This document shows positions 37,623-47,432 of a stretch of 64,000 bases of DNA, piece by piece. How positions within the stretch are numbered: the stretch's first letter is position 1; every line of letters starts with the position of its first letter. The notes under the pieces are model-generated. The model did no database searches. It worked only from the letters and a program-made list of their open reading frames with translations, and was not told where the DNA came from. The stretch is from Salinicola acroporae (lineage in GTDB: Bacteria > Pseudomonadota > Gammaproteobacteria > Pseudomonadales > Halomonadaceae). The stretch spans positions 139,009 to 203,008 of the forward strand of contig NZ_PZJW01000010.1 of the NCBI RefSeq assembly GCF_003206615.1. Direction: 5' to 3'. A program made the translations under genes and the position numbers.

Positions 37623-40600
37623 TTGAGTGCCAAGAGTTCGGCCAAGAAGAGCCGTCGTTCATCGACGCAAGCGCAAGCCAGGGAGCAGGCGCGCCACGTG
37701 ATCATGCGCCTGCAGGGCGTGACTCGCGAGGGCGCCGTGATTCTGCTGCTCGCCATCTGCGTTTTTCTCCTGTTGGCTCTGTTCAGCTATACACCGACGG
37801 ATCCTGGCTGGTCACACAGCGGGCCGGATCAGTCGGTCTCGAACTGGATGGGCAAGATCGGTGCCTGGTTGTCCGATGTCCTCTATTCGCTGTTCGGCGC
37901 CAGCGCACTTTGGTGGCCTGGCATGTTCGGGCTGGGCGCCTGGCGACTGATGCGTCAGGCGCAGGTCCAGATAGCCTGGGATCCAATGGCGCTGGCTGTC
38001 CATACCGGCGGGCTACTGCTGTTGCTGATGAGCACGACCACGCTGGGTGACCTGCACTTCTACAGCGCCGCCAGTGATCTCCCCAATCAGGCGGGTGGCA
38101 TTCTCGGTCGTGGCATTGCCAACTCCCTGACCGCCCTGGTGGGCGTGCGGGGGACCACCCTGATTGCGATCGCGGCATTCATGTCGGGTTTCACGCTGTT
38201 CACCGGCATGTCGTGGTTGACGGTGATGGACGAGCTCGGCAGTTCGTTGAACCGACTGTTCCACTGGACGAAGTCACGAGCCAGCGAGCGCCGTGAAGCG
38301 CGCCAGAATCGACGATCCGACAGGGCCGATGCCCGCCGGGACGAGGCCGAGTCGATGGACCGGGATCGCTCTGGCGACCGGGTCGAGGCGGCCGTGGTGG
38401 ACGAGGACGAATCGCCGGCCAGAACATCCTGGTGGGCCAAGTGGCTGCCATGGCACAAGGCGCCCGATCTGGAGCGCTGGGACCACGACGAGTTGGAGCA
38501 TGCCCATCGGTCACGCCAGGAGCCAGGCTGGGAACACGTTGTCGGGGCTGGCGATGGCCTGGAACATCGCGACTCTTCGATGTGGCGCCACGATGGCCGG
38601 ACCGATATTCCGTGGGATGTGCCCGCGCGAACGCCCTCCGCCAAGCGCCCCGAGGCTTCCTATACCGCCCGTCAGCAGCGCGACGAAGCTCGCGAGCCGA
38701 CATTGGGCCGTCTGCCCGCAGCCGAAGCCGACACCTCTCCGCGAACGATGACGCGTGGCGAACCGGGGCGGCCGGTAACCTCCGATTCGATGGCCCCGGG
38801 TCGGATATCGGCAACCGACGAGCCTGACGCCACGGCCGCCGGTTCGCCGGCGGTGACGGCCACGACGGCGGCCTCGCAGGCGGATTCGGAAGCTGACTCG
38901 ATCGCCTCCCCGGAAAGGATGCCTTTCCGGGCCGACGTTACTCGGCGGCGCATACCCGACGCCTTCCAGGCCCCGGGAGAGACGGCTTCTTCGCCTACCG
39001 GCGCTACCGCCAGTGAAGCAACGTCGAGCGAGGCTGCGCGTGATGACGTCGACGCCCGTCGCCCCGAATCGCCGGCCAATGGGGTTTCGGCCCGCGACGA
39101 CGAGGCGCCGGTCCAGCAGTGGGGGATTCGCGCCGAGCGCAATGACCCGGCAACGGATCGCCATCACGCCACGATATCGCGGGAAGAAGCGCCCGAAGAG
39201 ACGGCCGAACGCGCGGGCGAACCGGAACAGCCGGCGCATCGGCGCACGGGTGTCGACTGGGGCCATATCGAGGCGGAGAGTGGCGACATGCCCGCGGACC
39301 CGACGATTTCCTCTTCACCGAACGATGAGGAACATCGTCTCGAGGGGGCAATGCGGCAGCGTCAGGAGCCGCGTTTCGATATCGCCGACGAGGAGCGGGA
39401 TGACGTGGCCGGTTCGGTCTTGCCGGATCGCCAGCCGCCGGCCGCGCCAGCGCCAGCGCCGGCCTTCGCTCGCCCTGATCCCGCGACACCGGCCGCGCCG
39501 AGTGCGATGCCGCACGGTGAAGGCTCGCCGGCCACCGCGGATCAGGCCAGAGCGGCTGCAGAGGACCAGCCGACGCTATGGACCGTCGAGCATCTGCAGA
39601 GCCAGCGTCCGGTGATGGACGATCTGCCGGAGCCGAGCGGTAATCTGCCGTCGATTCGTCTGACTACGCCCGCCGACCCTGAGCAGCCGAACTACTCGCC
39701 GGAGCAACTGGAGGACATGGCCGAGCTGCTCGAGATGCGGCTGCGCGAGTATGGCGTCAAGGCGGAAGTGGTGGAAACCTGGCCGGGGCCGGTCATTACC
39801 CGTTTCGAGATCCGCCCCGCGGCCGGGGTGAAGGTCTCCAAGATCAGCAATCTGGCCAAGGATCTGGCGCGCTCGCTGATGGTCAAGAGCGTGCGCGTGG
39901 TCGAGATCATCCCCGGTAAACCGACCGTCGGGATCGAGATTCCCAATCCGCATCGGGCGATGATTCGGATTCGCCAGGTGCTGGATTCGGACGTCTATCA
40001 GCATGCCGAGTCGCCGGTGACGCTGGCGCTTGGGCACGACATCGGCGGCAAGCCGGTGGTCGCCAACCTCAACAAGATGCCCCACCTGCTGGTGGCGGGC
40101 ACCACCGGTTCGGGCAAGTCGGTGGGGATCAATACCATGCTGGTGTCGATGCTGCTCAAGGCGACCCCGGACGAGGTCCGAATGATCATGGTCGACCCCA
40201 AGATGCTGGAGCTCTCCGTCTACGACGGTATTCCTCATCTATTGGCACCGGTGGTGACCGACATGAAGGAGGCGGCCAACGCACTGCGCTGGTGTGTTGC
40301 CGAGATGGAACGGCGCTACAAGCTGATGGCGGCGATGGGTGTGCGCAACATCGCCGGCTTCAACGCCAAGCTCGATGAAGCCGAGAGTCACGGCGCCCAG
40401 GTTCAGGACCCGCTGTGGGAGCCGCAACCGTGGGAAATGCACCAGCCGCCGCCGACACTGGCGAAGCTGCCTTACATCGTCGTGGTGATCGACGAGTTCG
40501 CCGACATGTTCATGATCGTCGGCAAGAAGGTCGAGGAGCTGATCGCGCGGCTGGCCCAGAAGGCGCGGGCGGCGGGTATTCACCTGATCCTGGCCACGCA

Positions 40601-41144
40601 GCGGCCGTCGGTCGACGTGGTGACCGGTCTGATCAAGGCCAACATCCCCACCCGCATGGCGTTCCAGGTGTCGTCCAAGATCGATTCGCGCACCATTCTC
40701 GATCAGGGCGGTGCCGAGAACCTGCTGGGTCACGGCGACATGCTCTACCTGCCGGCCGGGGCCGGCATGCCGCAGCGCGTCCATGGCGCCTTCGTCGATG
40801 ACGACGAGGTTCACCGCATCGTCGAAGACTGGAAGCGCCGGGGCGAGCCCGAATATATCGAGGAGATCCTCTCCGGGGGCGTTTCCGCCGATGCCCTGGC
40901 CGGGCTCGAGGCCGAGGGTGGCGGCGATGGCGACGATGCCGAGCAGGACGCGCTCTACGACGAGGCGGTACAGTTCGTCACCGAAACCCGCCGGGCGTCG
41001 ATCTCCGCGGTGCAGCGCCGTTTCAAGATCGGCTACAACCGCGCGGCGAGACTGGTCGAGGCGATGGAGCAGGCGGGAGTCGTCTCGTCCATGGGCAACA
41101 ACGGCTCCCGTGAGGTATTGGCGCCGCCGCCCGTCGGGCATTGA
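37623..41144 (+). CDS. ftsK: DNA translocase FtsK
   Basis: FtsK pumps the chromosome terminus through the septum and activates XerCD at dif. The 1173-residue product has four N-terminal membrane helices at about 35-200, a very long polar linker at about 200-687 rich in Arg, Glu, Pro and Ala, and the motor. The motor shows FtsK alpha ([19 protein letters not shown]), beta with Walker [11 protein letters not shown], and VVIDEFADM. The C-terminal gamma winged helix ([33 protein letters not shown]) reads KOPS sites. I chose TTG 37623 because GAGGGGG at 37608-37614 lies eight bases upstream; an in-frame ATG at 37536 would add 29 residues. Confidence 0.94.
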   Translation: MSAKSSAKKSRRSSTQAQAREQARHVIMRLQGVTREGAVILLLAICVFLLLALFSYTPTDPGWSHSGPDQSVSNWMGKIGAWLSDVLYSLFGASALWWPGMFGLGAWRLMRQAQVQIAWDPMALAVHTGGLLLLLMSTTTLGDLHFYSAASDLPNQAGGILGRGIANSLTALVGVRGTTLIAIAAFMSGFTLFTGMSWLTVMDELGSSLNRLFHWTKSRASERREARQNRRSDRADARRDEAESMDRDRSGDRVEAAVVDEDESPARTSWWAKWLPWHKAPDLERWDHDELEHAHRSRQEPGWEHVVGAGDGLEHRDSSMWRHDGRTDIPWDVPARTPSAKRPEASYTARQQRDEAREPTLGRLPAAEADTSPRTMTRGEPGRPVTSDSMAPGRISATDEPDATAAGSPAVTATTAASQADSEADSIASPERMPFRADVTRRRIPDAFQAPGETASSPTGATASEATSSEAARDDVDARRPESPANGVSARDDEAPVQQWGIRAERNDPATDRHHATISREEAPEETAERAGEPEQPAHRRTGVDWGHIEAESGDMPADPTISSSPNDEEHRLEGAMRQRQEPRFDIADEERDDVAGSVLPDRQPPAAPAPAPAFARPDPATPAAPSAMPHGEGSPATADQARAAAEDQPTLWTVEHLQSQRPVMDDLPEPSGNLPSIRLTTPADPEQPNYSPEQLEDMAELLEMRLREYGVKAEVVETWPGPVITRFEIRPAAGVKVSKISNLAKDLARSLMVKSVRVVEIIPGKPTVGIEIPNPHRAMIRIRQVLDSDVYQHAESPVTLALGHDIGGKPVVANLNKMPHLLVAGTTGSGKSVGINTMLVSMLLKATPDEVRMIMVDPKMLELSVYDGIPHLLAPVVTDMKEAANALRWCVAEMERRYKLMAAMGVRNIAGFNAKLDEAESHGAQVQDPLWEPQPWEMHQPPPTLAKLPYIVVVIDEFADMFMIVGKKVEELIARLAQKARAAGIHLILATQRPSVDVVTGLIKANIPTRMAFQVSSKIDSRTILDQGGAENLLGHGDMLYLPAGAGMPQRVHGAFVDDDEVHRIVEDWKRRGEPEYIEEILSGGVSADALAGLEAEGGGDGDDAEQDALYDEAVQFVTETRRASISAVQRRFKIGYNRAARLVEAMEQAGVVSSMGNNGSREVLAPPPVGH

Positions 41145-41150
41145 TTCGAG

Positions 41151-41183
41151 CGGCCGCGGGGAACTAAACCCCGCGGCCGTTTT
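41151..41183 (+). terminator. Terminator between ftsK and lolA
   Basis: Arms 41151-41161 and 41169-41179 form a perfect 11-bp GC-only stem with a 7-base loop followed by TTTT. It separates ftsK from lolA although both lie on the same strand. Confidence 0.85.
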
Positions 41184-41251
41184 GCTGTCCTAGCATTCAC
41201 CAGATTCACGATCGTCGATCTCGGATCGACGATTCCCGATAAGGAATGTCC

Positions 41252-41908
41252 ATGCGCAAGATGAAGACCTTGGCTTTGGCCGGATCGCTGTTGCTGGCGC
41301 CGGTATTGATGACCCAGTCGGCACTGGCGGATCAAGCGTCCGCCGATCGTCTGACCCACCTGCTCGAGCCGCTGAAGACCTATTCCGCGGATTTCGAGCA
41401 GCAGATCCTGGACGCCTCTGGCTCCAGCCTGCAAGACACCAGCGGCCACATGTGGCTGTCGCGTCCGGGGCATTTCCGCTGGGAAGTGAACGAGCCCTAC
41501 CGGCAACTGGTCGTCTCCGACGGCAACGAAGTCTCGCTCTACGATCCCGACCTCGAGCAGGTCACGATCCAGCCGCTGGACGACCGGGTCACCCACACGC
41601 CGGCATTGCTGCTCTCCGGGAGCGCGTCCGAACTCGCCGACAACTACGATGTCACGCGACAGCAGCAGGGCGCCAGCGAGACCTTCACGCTGATACCGCA
41701 GGCCAACGACACCCTGTTCGAGCAGCTCAAGCTGACCTTCTACAGCGAGCAGCTCGATGCGCTGCAGATGACCGATAGCACCGGCCAGCGCACCGCGATC
41801 GATTTCGACAACGCGCAGACCAATGTCAATATCGATCCCGCCCAGTTCCAGTTTCAGGCCCCTGAAGGCGCCGACGTGATTCGGGAGCAGTCGCCCGCCA
41901 CGCCGTGA
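41252..41908 (+). CDS. lolA: Outer-membrane lipoprotein carrier protein LolA
   Basis: LolA shuttles lipoproteins through the periplasm from LolCDE to LolB. The 218-residue precursor has a signal peptide cleaved near SALA-DQ. Family landmarks are TYSADFEQQILDASG, SGHMWLSRPGHFRWEV and the DGNEVSLYDPDLEQVTIQPL hydrophobic half-barrel strands. AAGGA lies six bases before the ATG at 41252, preferred over the ATG two codons upstream. It follows ftsK as in Pseudomonas and E. coli. Confidence 0.94.
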   Translation: MRKMKTLALAGSLLLAPVLMTQSALADQASADRLTHLLEPLKTYSADFEQQILDASGSSLQDTSGHMWLSRPGHFRWEVNEPYRQLVVSDGNEVSLYDPDLEQVTIQPLDDRVTHTPALLLSGSASELADNYDVTRQQQGASETFTLIPQANDTLFEQLKLTFYSEQLDALQMTDSTGQRTAIDFDNAQTNVNIDPAQFQFQAPEGADVIREQSPATP

Positions 41909-41926
41909 CGCCAGGCTCGCCGCGCG

Positions 41927-41961
41927 ACTCGCCCCGTCGTGGTCTCCACGCCGGGGCGAGT
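41927..41961. terminator. Long hairpin between converging lolA and rarA
   Basis: Outer arms 41927-41935 and 41953-41961 (9 bp, ACTCGCCCC) enclose an inner CGTGG/CCACG stem. On the plus strand it is followed by GTCGTTTG. It suits both converging genes. Confidence 0.7.
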
Positions 41962-41986
41962 GTCGTTTGACGGCAGTCGACGCCTC

Positions 41987-43339
41987 TCAGGAGTCGCCGT
42001 CCGCCTGGCGATCCAGCTCCTCGCGCCAGGCTTGCATCTGCTGGAAGCGTTTCTCCTGACCGTAGTCGCTGGGCTCGTAGAAGCGGGCTTGCGGCAGGTT
42101 TGGCGGCCAGCAGTCATGGCGGCTGCCGGCCGGGTAGCCGTTGGGCTCGTTGTGGGCGTAGCGATAGCCTTCGCCGTAACCCAGCGAGGACATCAACTCG
42201 GTAGGGGCATTGCGCAGATAGACCGGCACCTCCAGGTCGGGATGCTCGGCGACGAATGCCTTGGCCTGACTCCAGGCTTGGTCGATGCGGTTGCTCTTGG
42301 GGGCGATTGCCAGGTGGATCACCGCATGGGCAATGGCGCGCTGCCCCTCGTAGTCGCCCAGCCGCAGGTAGGCGTCCCAGGCGGCTATCACCAGCGGCAG
42401 CGCGCGCGGATCGGCGTTGCCGACGTCCTCCGACGCGATCGCGGCGAGGCGCCGGACGATGTCCAGCGGATCACCGCCGCCGCTGATGAATTGGGCGACG
42501 TAGAGTAGCGCGGCATCGGGGCGCGACGAGCGAACCGACTTGTGAATGGCCGACAGCACGTCGTAATAGTGCTCTCCCTGTTTGTCGAAGGCCGCCGCCT
42601 GATGCCCGATCACCTCGATCACGGCGTCGCGATCGAGAACCTCGCCGTGCTCGTCGGTCTTGACGAAGTCACAGGCGGTCTCGAGCAGGCCGAGGGCGCG
42701 GCGTGCATCTCCCGAGGCCGCCCTCGCCAGAATCGACAGCGTTTCGTCGCTGGCGCGGATATTGCGCTGCCCGAGGCCGAGTGTCTCGTTGCCGAGGGCG
42801 CGTTTGAGCACCGTGATCAACTCGCTCTCGTCGAGGGCTTTCAGGACATAGACCCGGGCTCGCGAGAGCAGTGCCGAGTTGACCTCGAAGGAGGGGTTTT
42901 CGGTGGTGGCACCGATCAGCGTCAGCAGGCCGGATTCGACGTGGGGGAGCAGGGCATCCTGTTGGCTCTTGTTGAGCCGATGGATCTCGTCCAGGAAGAG
43001 CAGGGTACGGCGATCGCGCATCTGCCCCTCCCGGGCCCGTTCGACCGCCGCCCGGATCTCCTTCACCCCCGCCATCACCGCCGAGAGTTGCTCGAGCCGG
43101 GCGCCGGAGGCTTCAGCGAGAATCTCAGCCAGCGTGGTCTTGCCCACACCGGGAGGGCCCCACAGGATCATCGAGCGTACGCTGGCGGTCTCCGCCATGC
43201 GTCGAAGCGGCTTGCCCGGACCCACCAGCGCCTGCTGGCCGATGTAGTCATCGAGCGTGCGCGGGCGCAGGCGGTAGGCGAGGGGCGCGTTGCCCGGATG
43301 CGGGTCGCCTTGGGAGGCGTCGTCGGCAAATAGGTCCAT
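41987..43339 (-). CDS. rarA: Replication-associated recombination ATPase RarA (MgsA)
   Basis: RarA is a AAA clamp-loader-like ATPase that acts at stalled forks. The 450-residue protein has Walker A GPPGVGKTT, Walker B LLFLDEIHRLNKSQQDALLPHVE, sensor 1 ATTENPSFEVNSALLSR and the C-terminal tetramerisation region with ISGGGDPLDIVRRL and LPQARFY. I chose the ATG at 43339 (MDLFADD); a 13-residue upstream extension is open. It faces lolA, while in E. coli and Pseudomonas rarA follows lolA in the same direction. Confidence 0.94.
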   Translation of the reverse strand: MDLFADDASQGDPHPGNAPLAYRLRPRTLDDYIGQQALVGPGKPLRRMAETASVRSMILWGPPGVGKTTLAEILAEASGARLEQLSAVMAGVKEIRAAVERAREGQMRDRRTLLFLDEIHRLNKSQQDALLPHVESGLLTLIGATTENPSFEVNSALLSRARVYVLKALDESELITVLKRALGNETLGLGQRNIRASDETLSILARAASGDARRALGLLETACDFVKTDEHGEVLDRDAVIEVIGHQAAAFDKQGEHYYDVLSAIHKSVRSSRPDAALLYVAQFISGGGDPLDIVRRLAAIASEDVGNADPRALPLVIAAWDAYLRLGDYEGQRAIAHAVIHLAIAPKSNRIDQAWSQAKAFVAEHPDLEVPVYLRNAPTELMSSLGYGEGYRYAHNEPNGYPAGSRHDCWPPNLPQARFYEPSDYGQEKRFQQMQAWREELDRQADGDS

Positions 43340-43713
43340 GGGGCTTCCAGGCTGGCTGATGGCAGTGAAACGGTACATTTCGCTACACTGATTCAGACGT
43401 TAGGCGTAGAGCGTTTATCGGAAAAACCGCTAGGGTAGGAAATTCTAGCGTGTCGCTGGGGGCAGGCCCAACTGCGATCATCGAGATGTCATTCGAGGCT
43501 CGTTTGTCGGCTTCTGGCAGAGGTAATCTACGGCGTACTTCGTCGATTCCGGTCGCGGCTGTCGGCGTGGCGATGCCTTCGATCACGCCAGGCAACCCCG
43601 GTGACGGACCGTCGGGACGGGTTCCGGCGCCAATGTCGTCGACAGGCACTACACTAGGCTGACTAGGCGACGGACGTCACTCGACACCGCGCTTCACGGA
43701 CAGGAGACTCACC

Positions 43714-44262
43714 ATGCCCATGCTGACCCAACTGCGTCAGGACCATGCCAACATGGCGCGCCTGCTGCATGTGTTGCAACTCAAGCACAAGACACTGGCC
43801 GACGGCGAGCGTCCTGACTTCCGGCTGATTCGGGAAGTCGTGGACTATATCCTCGACTACATGAACGGGTTCACGATTCCACTCGAGCGTCTCTGCAGCG
43901 ATCAACTGGTGGCGAGGGCGTCCGGCATTCACGAGTTGAGCACGCGTCTGGCCGGGGATTATCAGCATTTGCACGAGCAACTGATGCGCCTGTCCCAGGA
44001 TCTCGACATGATCCTGATGGATGGCGTGATGCCGATGGACAAGTTCGCCGATGACCTCAAGTCCTATCTCGAAGCGCACCGGGCCTATCTGCGTGCCGAG
44101 CGGGAGGAGCTGTTCCCGCTGATTCGCGAGCATTTCGACGAAGACGATCTCGCGCGTCTCGCCAGCGAGCTGCCTGCCCAGGCGGGCGCCGAACTGGCGC
44201 GGCTGCAGGAGGCGTATCCGGAGCTGTATACCGAGTTTCGCGAGGCCCCCTCGCCGCTGTAG
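43714..44262 (+). CDS. Hemerythrin-like four-helix protein lacking the HHP motif
   Basis: The 182-residue helical protein follows the hemerythrin HHE layout: LRQDHANMARLLHVLQLKH (His11), a second helix YILDYMNGFTIPLERLC, a third with DYQHLHEQL (His85, His87), and EAHRAYLRAEREELFPLI (His122). In iron-binding relatives the second helix carries HHPxED; here it is FTIPLE, and the last helix has Leu where a ligand histidine is usual. Oxygen or iron binding of the usual kind is therefore doubtful. The 374-base gap before it, back to rarA, holds no gene that I can support. Confidence 0.7.
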   Translation: MPMLTQLRQDHANMARLLHVLQLKHKTLADGERPDFRLIREVVDYILDYMNGFTIPLERLCSDQLVARASGIHELSTRLAGDYQHLHEQLMRLSQDLDMILMDGVMPMDKFADDLKSYLEAHRAYLRAEREELFPLIREHFDEDDLARLASELPAQAGAELARLQEAYPELYTEFREAPSPL

Positions 44263-44367
44263 GCGTGGCGTCTCGCTTCCCCGCTACCTGACACCACGGC
44301 GATCGCCACTGCGCGATCGCCGTCGCTTGCGTAGAATGGCCGTCTGGAATGACAGGACGGGGGCAGG

Positions 44368-45267
44368 ATGGATCGACTGCAAGCGATGCAGGTTTTCCGC
44401 GCGGTCATCGACGCCGGAAGTTTTGCCGGCGGCGCTCGGCGCCTGGGCGTTTCCAATGCCATGGTCAGCAAGCAGGTTTCCCGGCTCGAGGAGATGCTGG
44501 GCGTGCGGCTGCTGGTGCGGACCACGCGGCGCCTGCAGTTGACCGCCGAGGGCGAGCGCTACCTGACCACCGTCGTTCGTCTGCTCGACGAACTTCAGGA
44601 ACTGGAGGCTGGCATTGGCGAGCAGCGCGGCGAGATTCGTGGCCGACTGCGGCTATCCGCGCCGGTGGATTTCGGGGCGCGCTCATTGATGCCGGCGCTG
44701 CAGGCCTTCGAGGCGGCGCACCCGGCGGTGTCGCTCGACCTGGTGCTGGAGGATCGCCGCGTCGATCCGCTGGCGGAGGATTTCGATCTTGTCGTGCGCA
44801 TCGGCGAGCTGGAGGATTCCAGCTTGATCGCGCGACCCTTGATGCAGATCCCGATGCACCTCTATGCGTCGCCCGGCTATCTCCAGCGCTATGGCACGCC
44901 CCGTCATCCCCAGGATCTTCGGGACCACCGTTGTCTGCACTATACCCTGTCGAGACACGGTCTCTACTGGCCGTTCCGGGTCGACGGCGAGATCTACCGT
45001 TTCCGGCTGCAACCGGCACTCTCCTGCAACAACGGCAGAGCGCTGATCGAGGCCGCGGTACTCGGTATGGGATTGACCTTGAAACCGGCATCCCTGGCCG
45101 CGCCGGAAGAGCGGGCCGGGCAACTGGTGCGCGTGCTCGAAGCGTTCGAAATGCCGCCGCTCGATATCCATCTCCTGTACGCCGAACGTGACTACATGCC
45201 GGCGCGCCTACGCGCCTTGATCGAGGCCCTGCTCGGCTATTTCGGCGACGGTCAGCCCTATGATTGA
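44368..45267 (+). CDS. LysR-family transcriptional regulator
   Basis: The 299-residue protein has an N-terminal winged helix-turn-helix (MQVFRAVIDAGSFAGGARRLGVSNAMVSKQVSRLEEMLGVRLL) and a periplasmic-binding-like effector domain from about 88. The branch resembles the AaeR/DhaR-type 'SAPVDFG...LMPAL' regulators. Its target is unknown. The stop lies eight bases inside murI, an overlap that implies co-expression with cell-wall and tRNA genes, which is unusual for a LysR regulator. Confidence 0.88.
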   Translation: MDRLQAMQVFRAVIDAGSFAGGARRLGVSNAMVSKQVSRLEEMLGVRLLVRTTRRLQLTAEGERYLTTVVRLLDELQELEAGIGEQRGEIRGRLRLSAPVDFGARSLMPALQAFEAAHPAVSLDLVLEDRRVDPLAEDFDLVVRIGELEDSSLIARPLMQIPMHLYASPGYLQRYGTPRHPQDLRDHRCLHYTLSRHGLYWPFRVDGEIYRFRLQPALSCNNGRALIEAAVLGMGLTLKPASLAAPEERAGQLVRVLEAFEMPPLDIHLLYAERDYMPARLRALIEALLGYFGDGQPYD

Positions 45268-46081
45268 CGCCTTGATATTCGATTCCGGTGTCGGCGGGCT
45301 CTCCGTCAGCGAGGAGATTCGCCGGCGGATACCGGACTGCTCGCTGGGCTATCTTTGCGACAACGCGGCGCTGCCCTACGGCACCCGGCGTGACGACTGG
45401 CTGATCGAGAGAATCGGCGCGGTCTGCGTGAGCGCGTGCGAACTGGCGCGACCCCGCGTGCTGGTGGTGGCTTGCAACACCGCCAGCACATTGGCCCTGG
45501 CGGCGTTGAGGGCGCGGCTACCGATACCGGTCATCGGCACCGTCCCGGCCATCAAGCCAGCGGCAGAAGCCTCCCGCAGCCGGACGATCGGCCTGCTCGC
45601 CACTGGCGCGACCGTCCATCGGCCATACCTGGACCGGCTGATCGCCGATCATGCACCGGATTGCCGGGTGGTACGCGTGGCGGCTGACGCCCTGGTTATC
45701 CAGGCCGAAACCTACCTCGCGGGCAAGGCGCTCGATGCCCGCGCGCTTCAGGTAGCCATTGCGCCATTGAAAGCGGCGGCGGGCCTCGATGTCGTGGTGC
45801 TGGGGTGCACGCACTTCCCGTTGCTGCGAGGGCTGCTCGAACCGCTGATGCCCGACAGGCTGTGGATCGACTCCGGGGCGGCAATCGCCCGTCGACTGAG
45901 TCAGGTGCTGGGCGATACCCGGTCGATCCCTGCGCCGCCAGGCGAGGCGCCCAGCTGGGCCACGGCGCCCCAGGTCCCGAGTCTGGGACCAATCCTGAGG
46001 CGTTTCGGTTACTCGTCGCCGTTGGCTTTGGAGATCACTCAGCCGGCGGTCGCCACCCCGTTTCATGAACCATCGCACTAA
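45260..46081 (+). CDS. murI: Glutamate racemase
   Basis: MurI makes D-glutamate for peptidoglycan. The 273-residue protein has IFDSGVGGLSV at the N-terminus (Asp8) and the two catalytic cysteines, Cys72 in VVACNTAST and Cys183 in LGCTHFPLL. It begins inside the last codons of the upstream lysR gene and is followed 21 bases later by trmA, so the three form a probable operon. Confidence 0.94.
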   Translation: MIDALIFDSGVGGLSVSEEIRRRIPDCSLGYLCDNAALPYGTRRDDWLIERIGAVCVSACELARPRVLVVACNTASTLALAALRARLPIPVIGTVPAIKPAAEASRSRTIGLLATGATVHRPYLDRLIADHAPDCRVVRVAADALVIQAETYLAGKALDARALQVAIAPLKAAAGLDVVVLGCTHFPLLRGLLEPLMPDRLWIDSGAAIARRLSQVLGDTRSIPAPPGEAPSWATAPQVPSLGPILRRFGYSSPLALEITQPAVATPFHEPSH

Positions 46082-46102
46082 TTTTGTCCGAGGATTTCTG
46101 GT

Positions 46103-47227
46103 TTGGTGATTTTCGATATCGATCCCTCGCGTTACGACGCCCAGCTCGAGGCCAAGCGCGAGCGCATCGAGCGTCAATTCGCTCGCTTTTCGCCACCGCC
46201 GCTGGAGGTGTTCGCCTCGCCGCCATCCCACTATCGGATGCGCGCTGAGTTCCGTATCTGGCACGAGGGAGACGATCTTTTCTACGCGATGTTCGAGGCC
46301 GACCCGGAGGCACCGCTTCAGCGAGGCCGAGTCGCCCAGCGCGTCGTCCGCGTCGACCGGTTTCCGGTCGCCAGCGAGCGCATCAACGAACTGATGCCGC
46401 GTCTGCTCGACGCGATTCGTGACGAGCCGCTGATGCGGCGCAAGCTGTTCCAGGTAGAGTTTCTCACTACCTTGAGCGGGGAGGCGCTGGTCACGATGAT
46501 CTACCACAAACCGCTGGGAGATGAGTGGGAATCGCAAGCCCGCGAGCTCCAGGCCCGGCTCGGGGTGTCGTTGATCGGGCGTTCCCGCAAGCAGCGGCTG
46601 GTGCTGGATCGCGACCACGTCTGGGAGCGACTCGAGGTGGATGGCCGGGAGCTTCATTATCAGCAGGTCGAGAACAGCTTCACCCAGCCCAATGCCGAGA
46701 TCTGTCGTGCCATGCTGCACTGGGCCCGCGACGTCACCGCCGATAGTCAGGGGGATCTGGTCGAGCTTTACTGCGGCAACGGCAATTTCACGGTGGCGCT
46801 GGCACAAAATTTCCGGCGCGTGGTCGCCACCGAGATCTCGCGAACGTCGGTCGCATCGGCGCAGGCCAACCTCGACGCCAATGGTATCGACAACGTCCAT
46901 GTGGCGCGGATGTCGGCAGAGGAGTTCGCCCTGGCGCTGAGTGGCGAGAAGCAGGGGCGACGTGTCGCCGCCATGGGGCTCGCCGAGTGCGACTTCTCCA
47001 CCGTGCTGGTTGACCCGCCGAGGGCGGGGCTGGATGCCGACAGCTGTGCGCCGCTGATGCGCTATTCCCGCATCGTCTATATTTCATGCAACCCCGATAC
47101 GCTGGCCACCAACCTGGAGCAACTGACCCGTACCCATCGCGTGATTCGGATGGCGCTGTTTGACCAATTCCCGTGGACGGACCACTGTGAGTGCGGGGTG
47201 CTGCTCGAGCGCCTGCCTTCGGCGTGA
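46103..47227 (+). CDS. trmA: tRNA (uracil-5-)-methyltransferase TrmA
   Basis: TrmA methylates uridine 54 in the T-loop of tRNA. The 374-residue protein aligns with E. coli TrmA over its length: HYRMRAEFRIWHEGDDL, QVENSFTQPNAE, the SAM site LVELYCGNGNFTVALA, LVDPPRAGLDADS and the catalytic Cys in YISCNPDT. Its start is unusual, TTG at 46103 or GTG at 46106, with AGGA at 46091-46094; there is no ATG nearby. Confidence 0.94.
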   Translation: MVIFDIDPSRYDAQLEAKRERIERQFARFSPPPLEVFASPPSHYRMRAEFRIWHEGDDLFYAMFEADPEAPLQRGRVAQRVVRVDRFPVASERINELMPRLLDAIRDEPLMRRKLFQVEFLTTLSGEALVTMIYHKPLGDEWESQARELQARLGVSLIGRSRKQRLVLDRDHVWERLEVDGRELHYQQVENSFTQPNAEICRAMLHWARDVTADSQGDLVELYCGNGNFTVALAQNFRRVVATEISRTSVASAQANLDANGIDNVHVARMSAEEFALALSGEKQGRRVAAMGLAECDFSTVLVDPPRAGLDADSCAPLMRYSRIVYISCNPDTLATNLEQLTRTHRVIRMALFDQFPWTDHCECGVLLERLPSA

Positions 47228-47432
47228 GTCGAGGTGCGATGCCAGTCCGGACCGGGCCATCATCGCGGCTTGTCAACCGCCGATGCGGCCACGCAGCCCC
47301 GTCGTTGATGCATAACCGACATGTGTCATGACGAAGCTTCAATTGTGTAGGGCGCCATAGGGCGCTGGCGTAAGCTTCCAGCCTATTGAATGCGGCCGCC
47401 ATGTTGACGGTCGATGCCAGCCGAGGTGATAG

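Noticed and set aside
42542-43333. A 263-codon plus-strand frame across rarA
   Set aside because: It overlaps the conserved RarA ATPase core and shows no domain of its own.
43450-43662. A 70-codon plus-strand frame in the gap before the hemerythrin-like gene
   Set aside because: No ribosome site, low-complexity sequence and no family. The overlapping minus-strand frame is equally weak. I leave the gap as non-coding.
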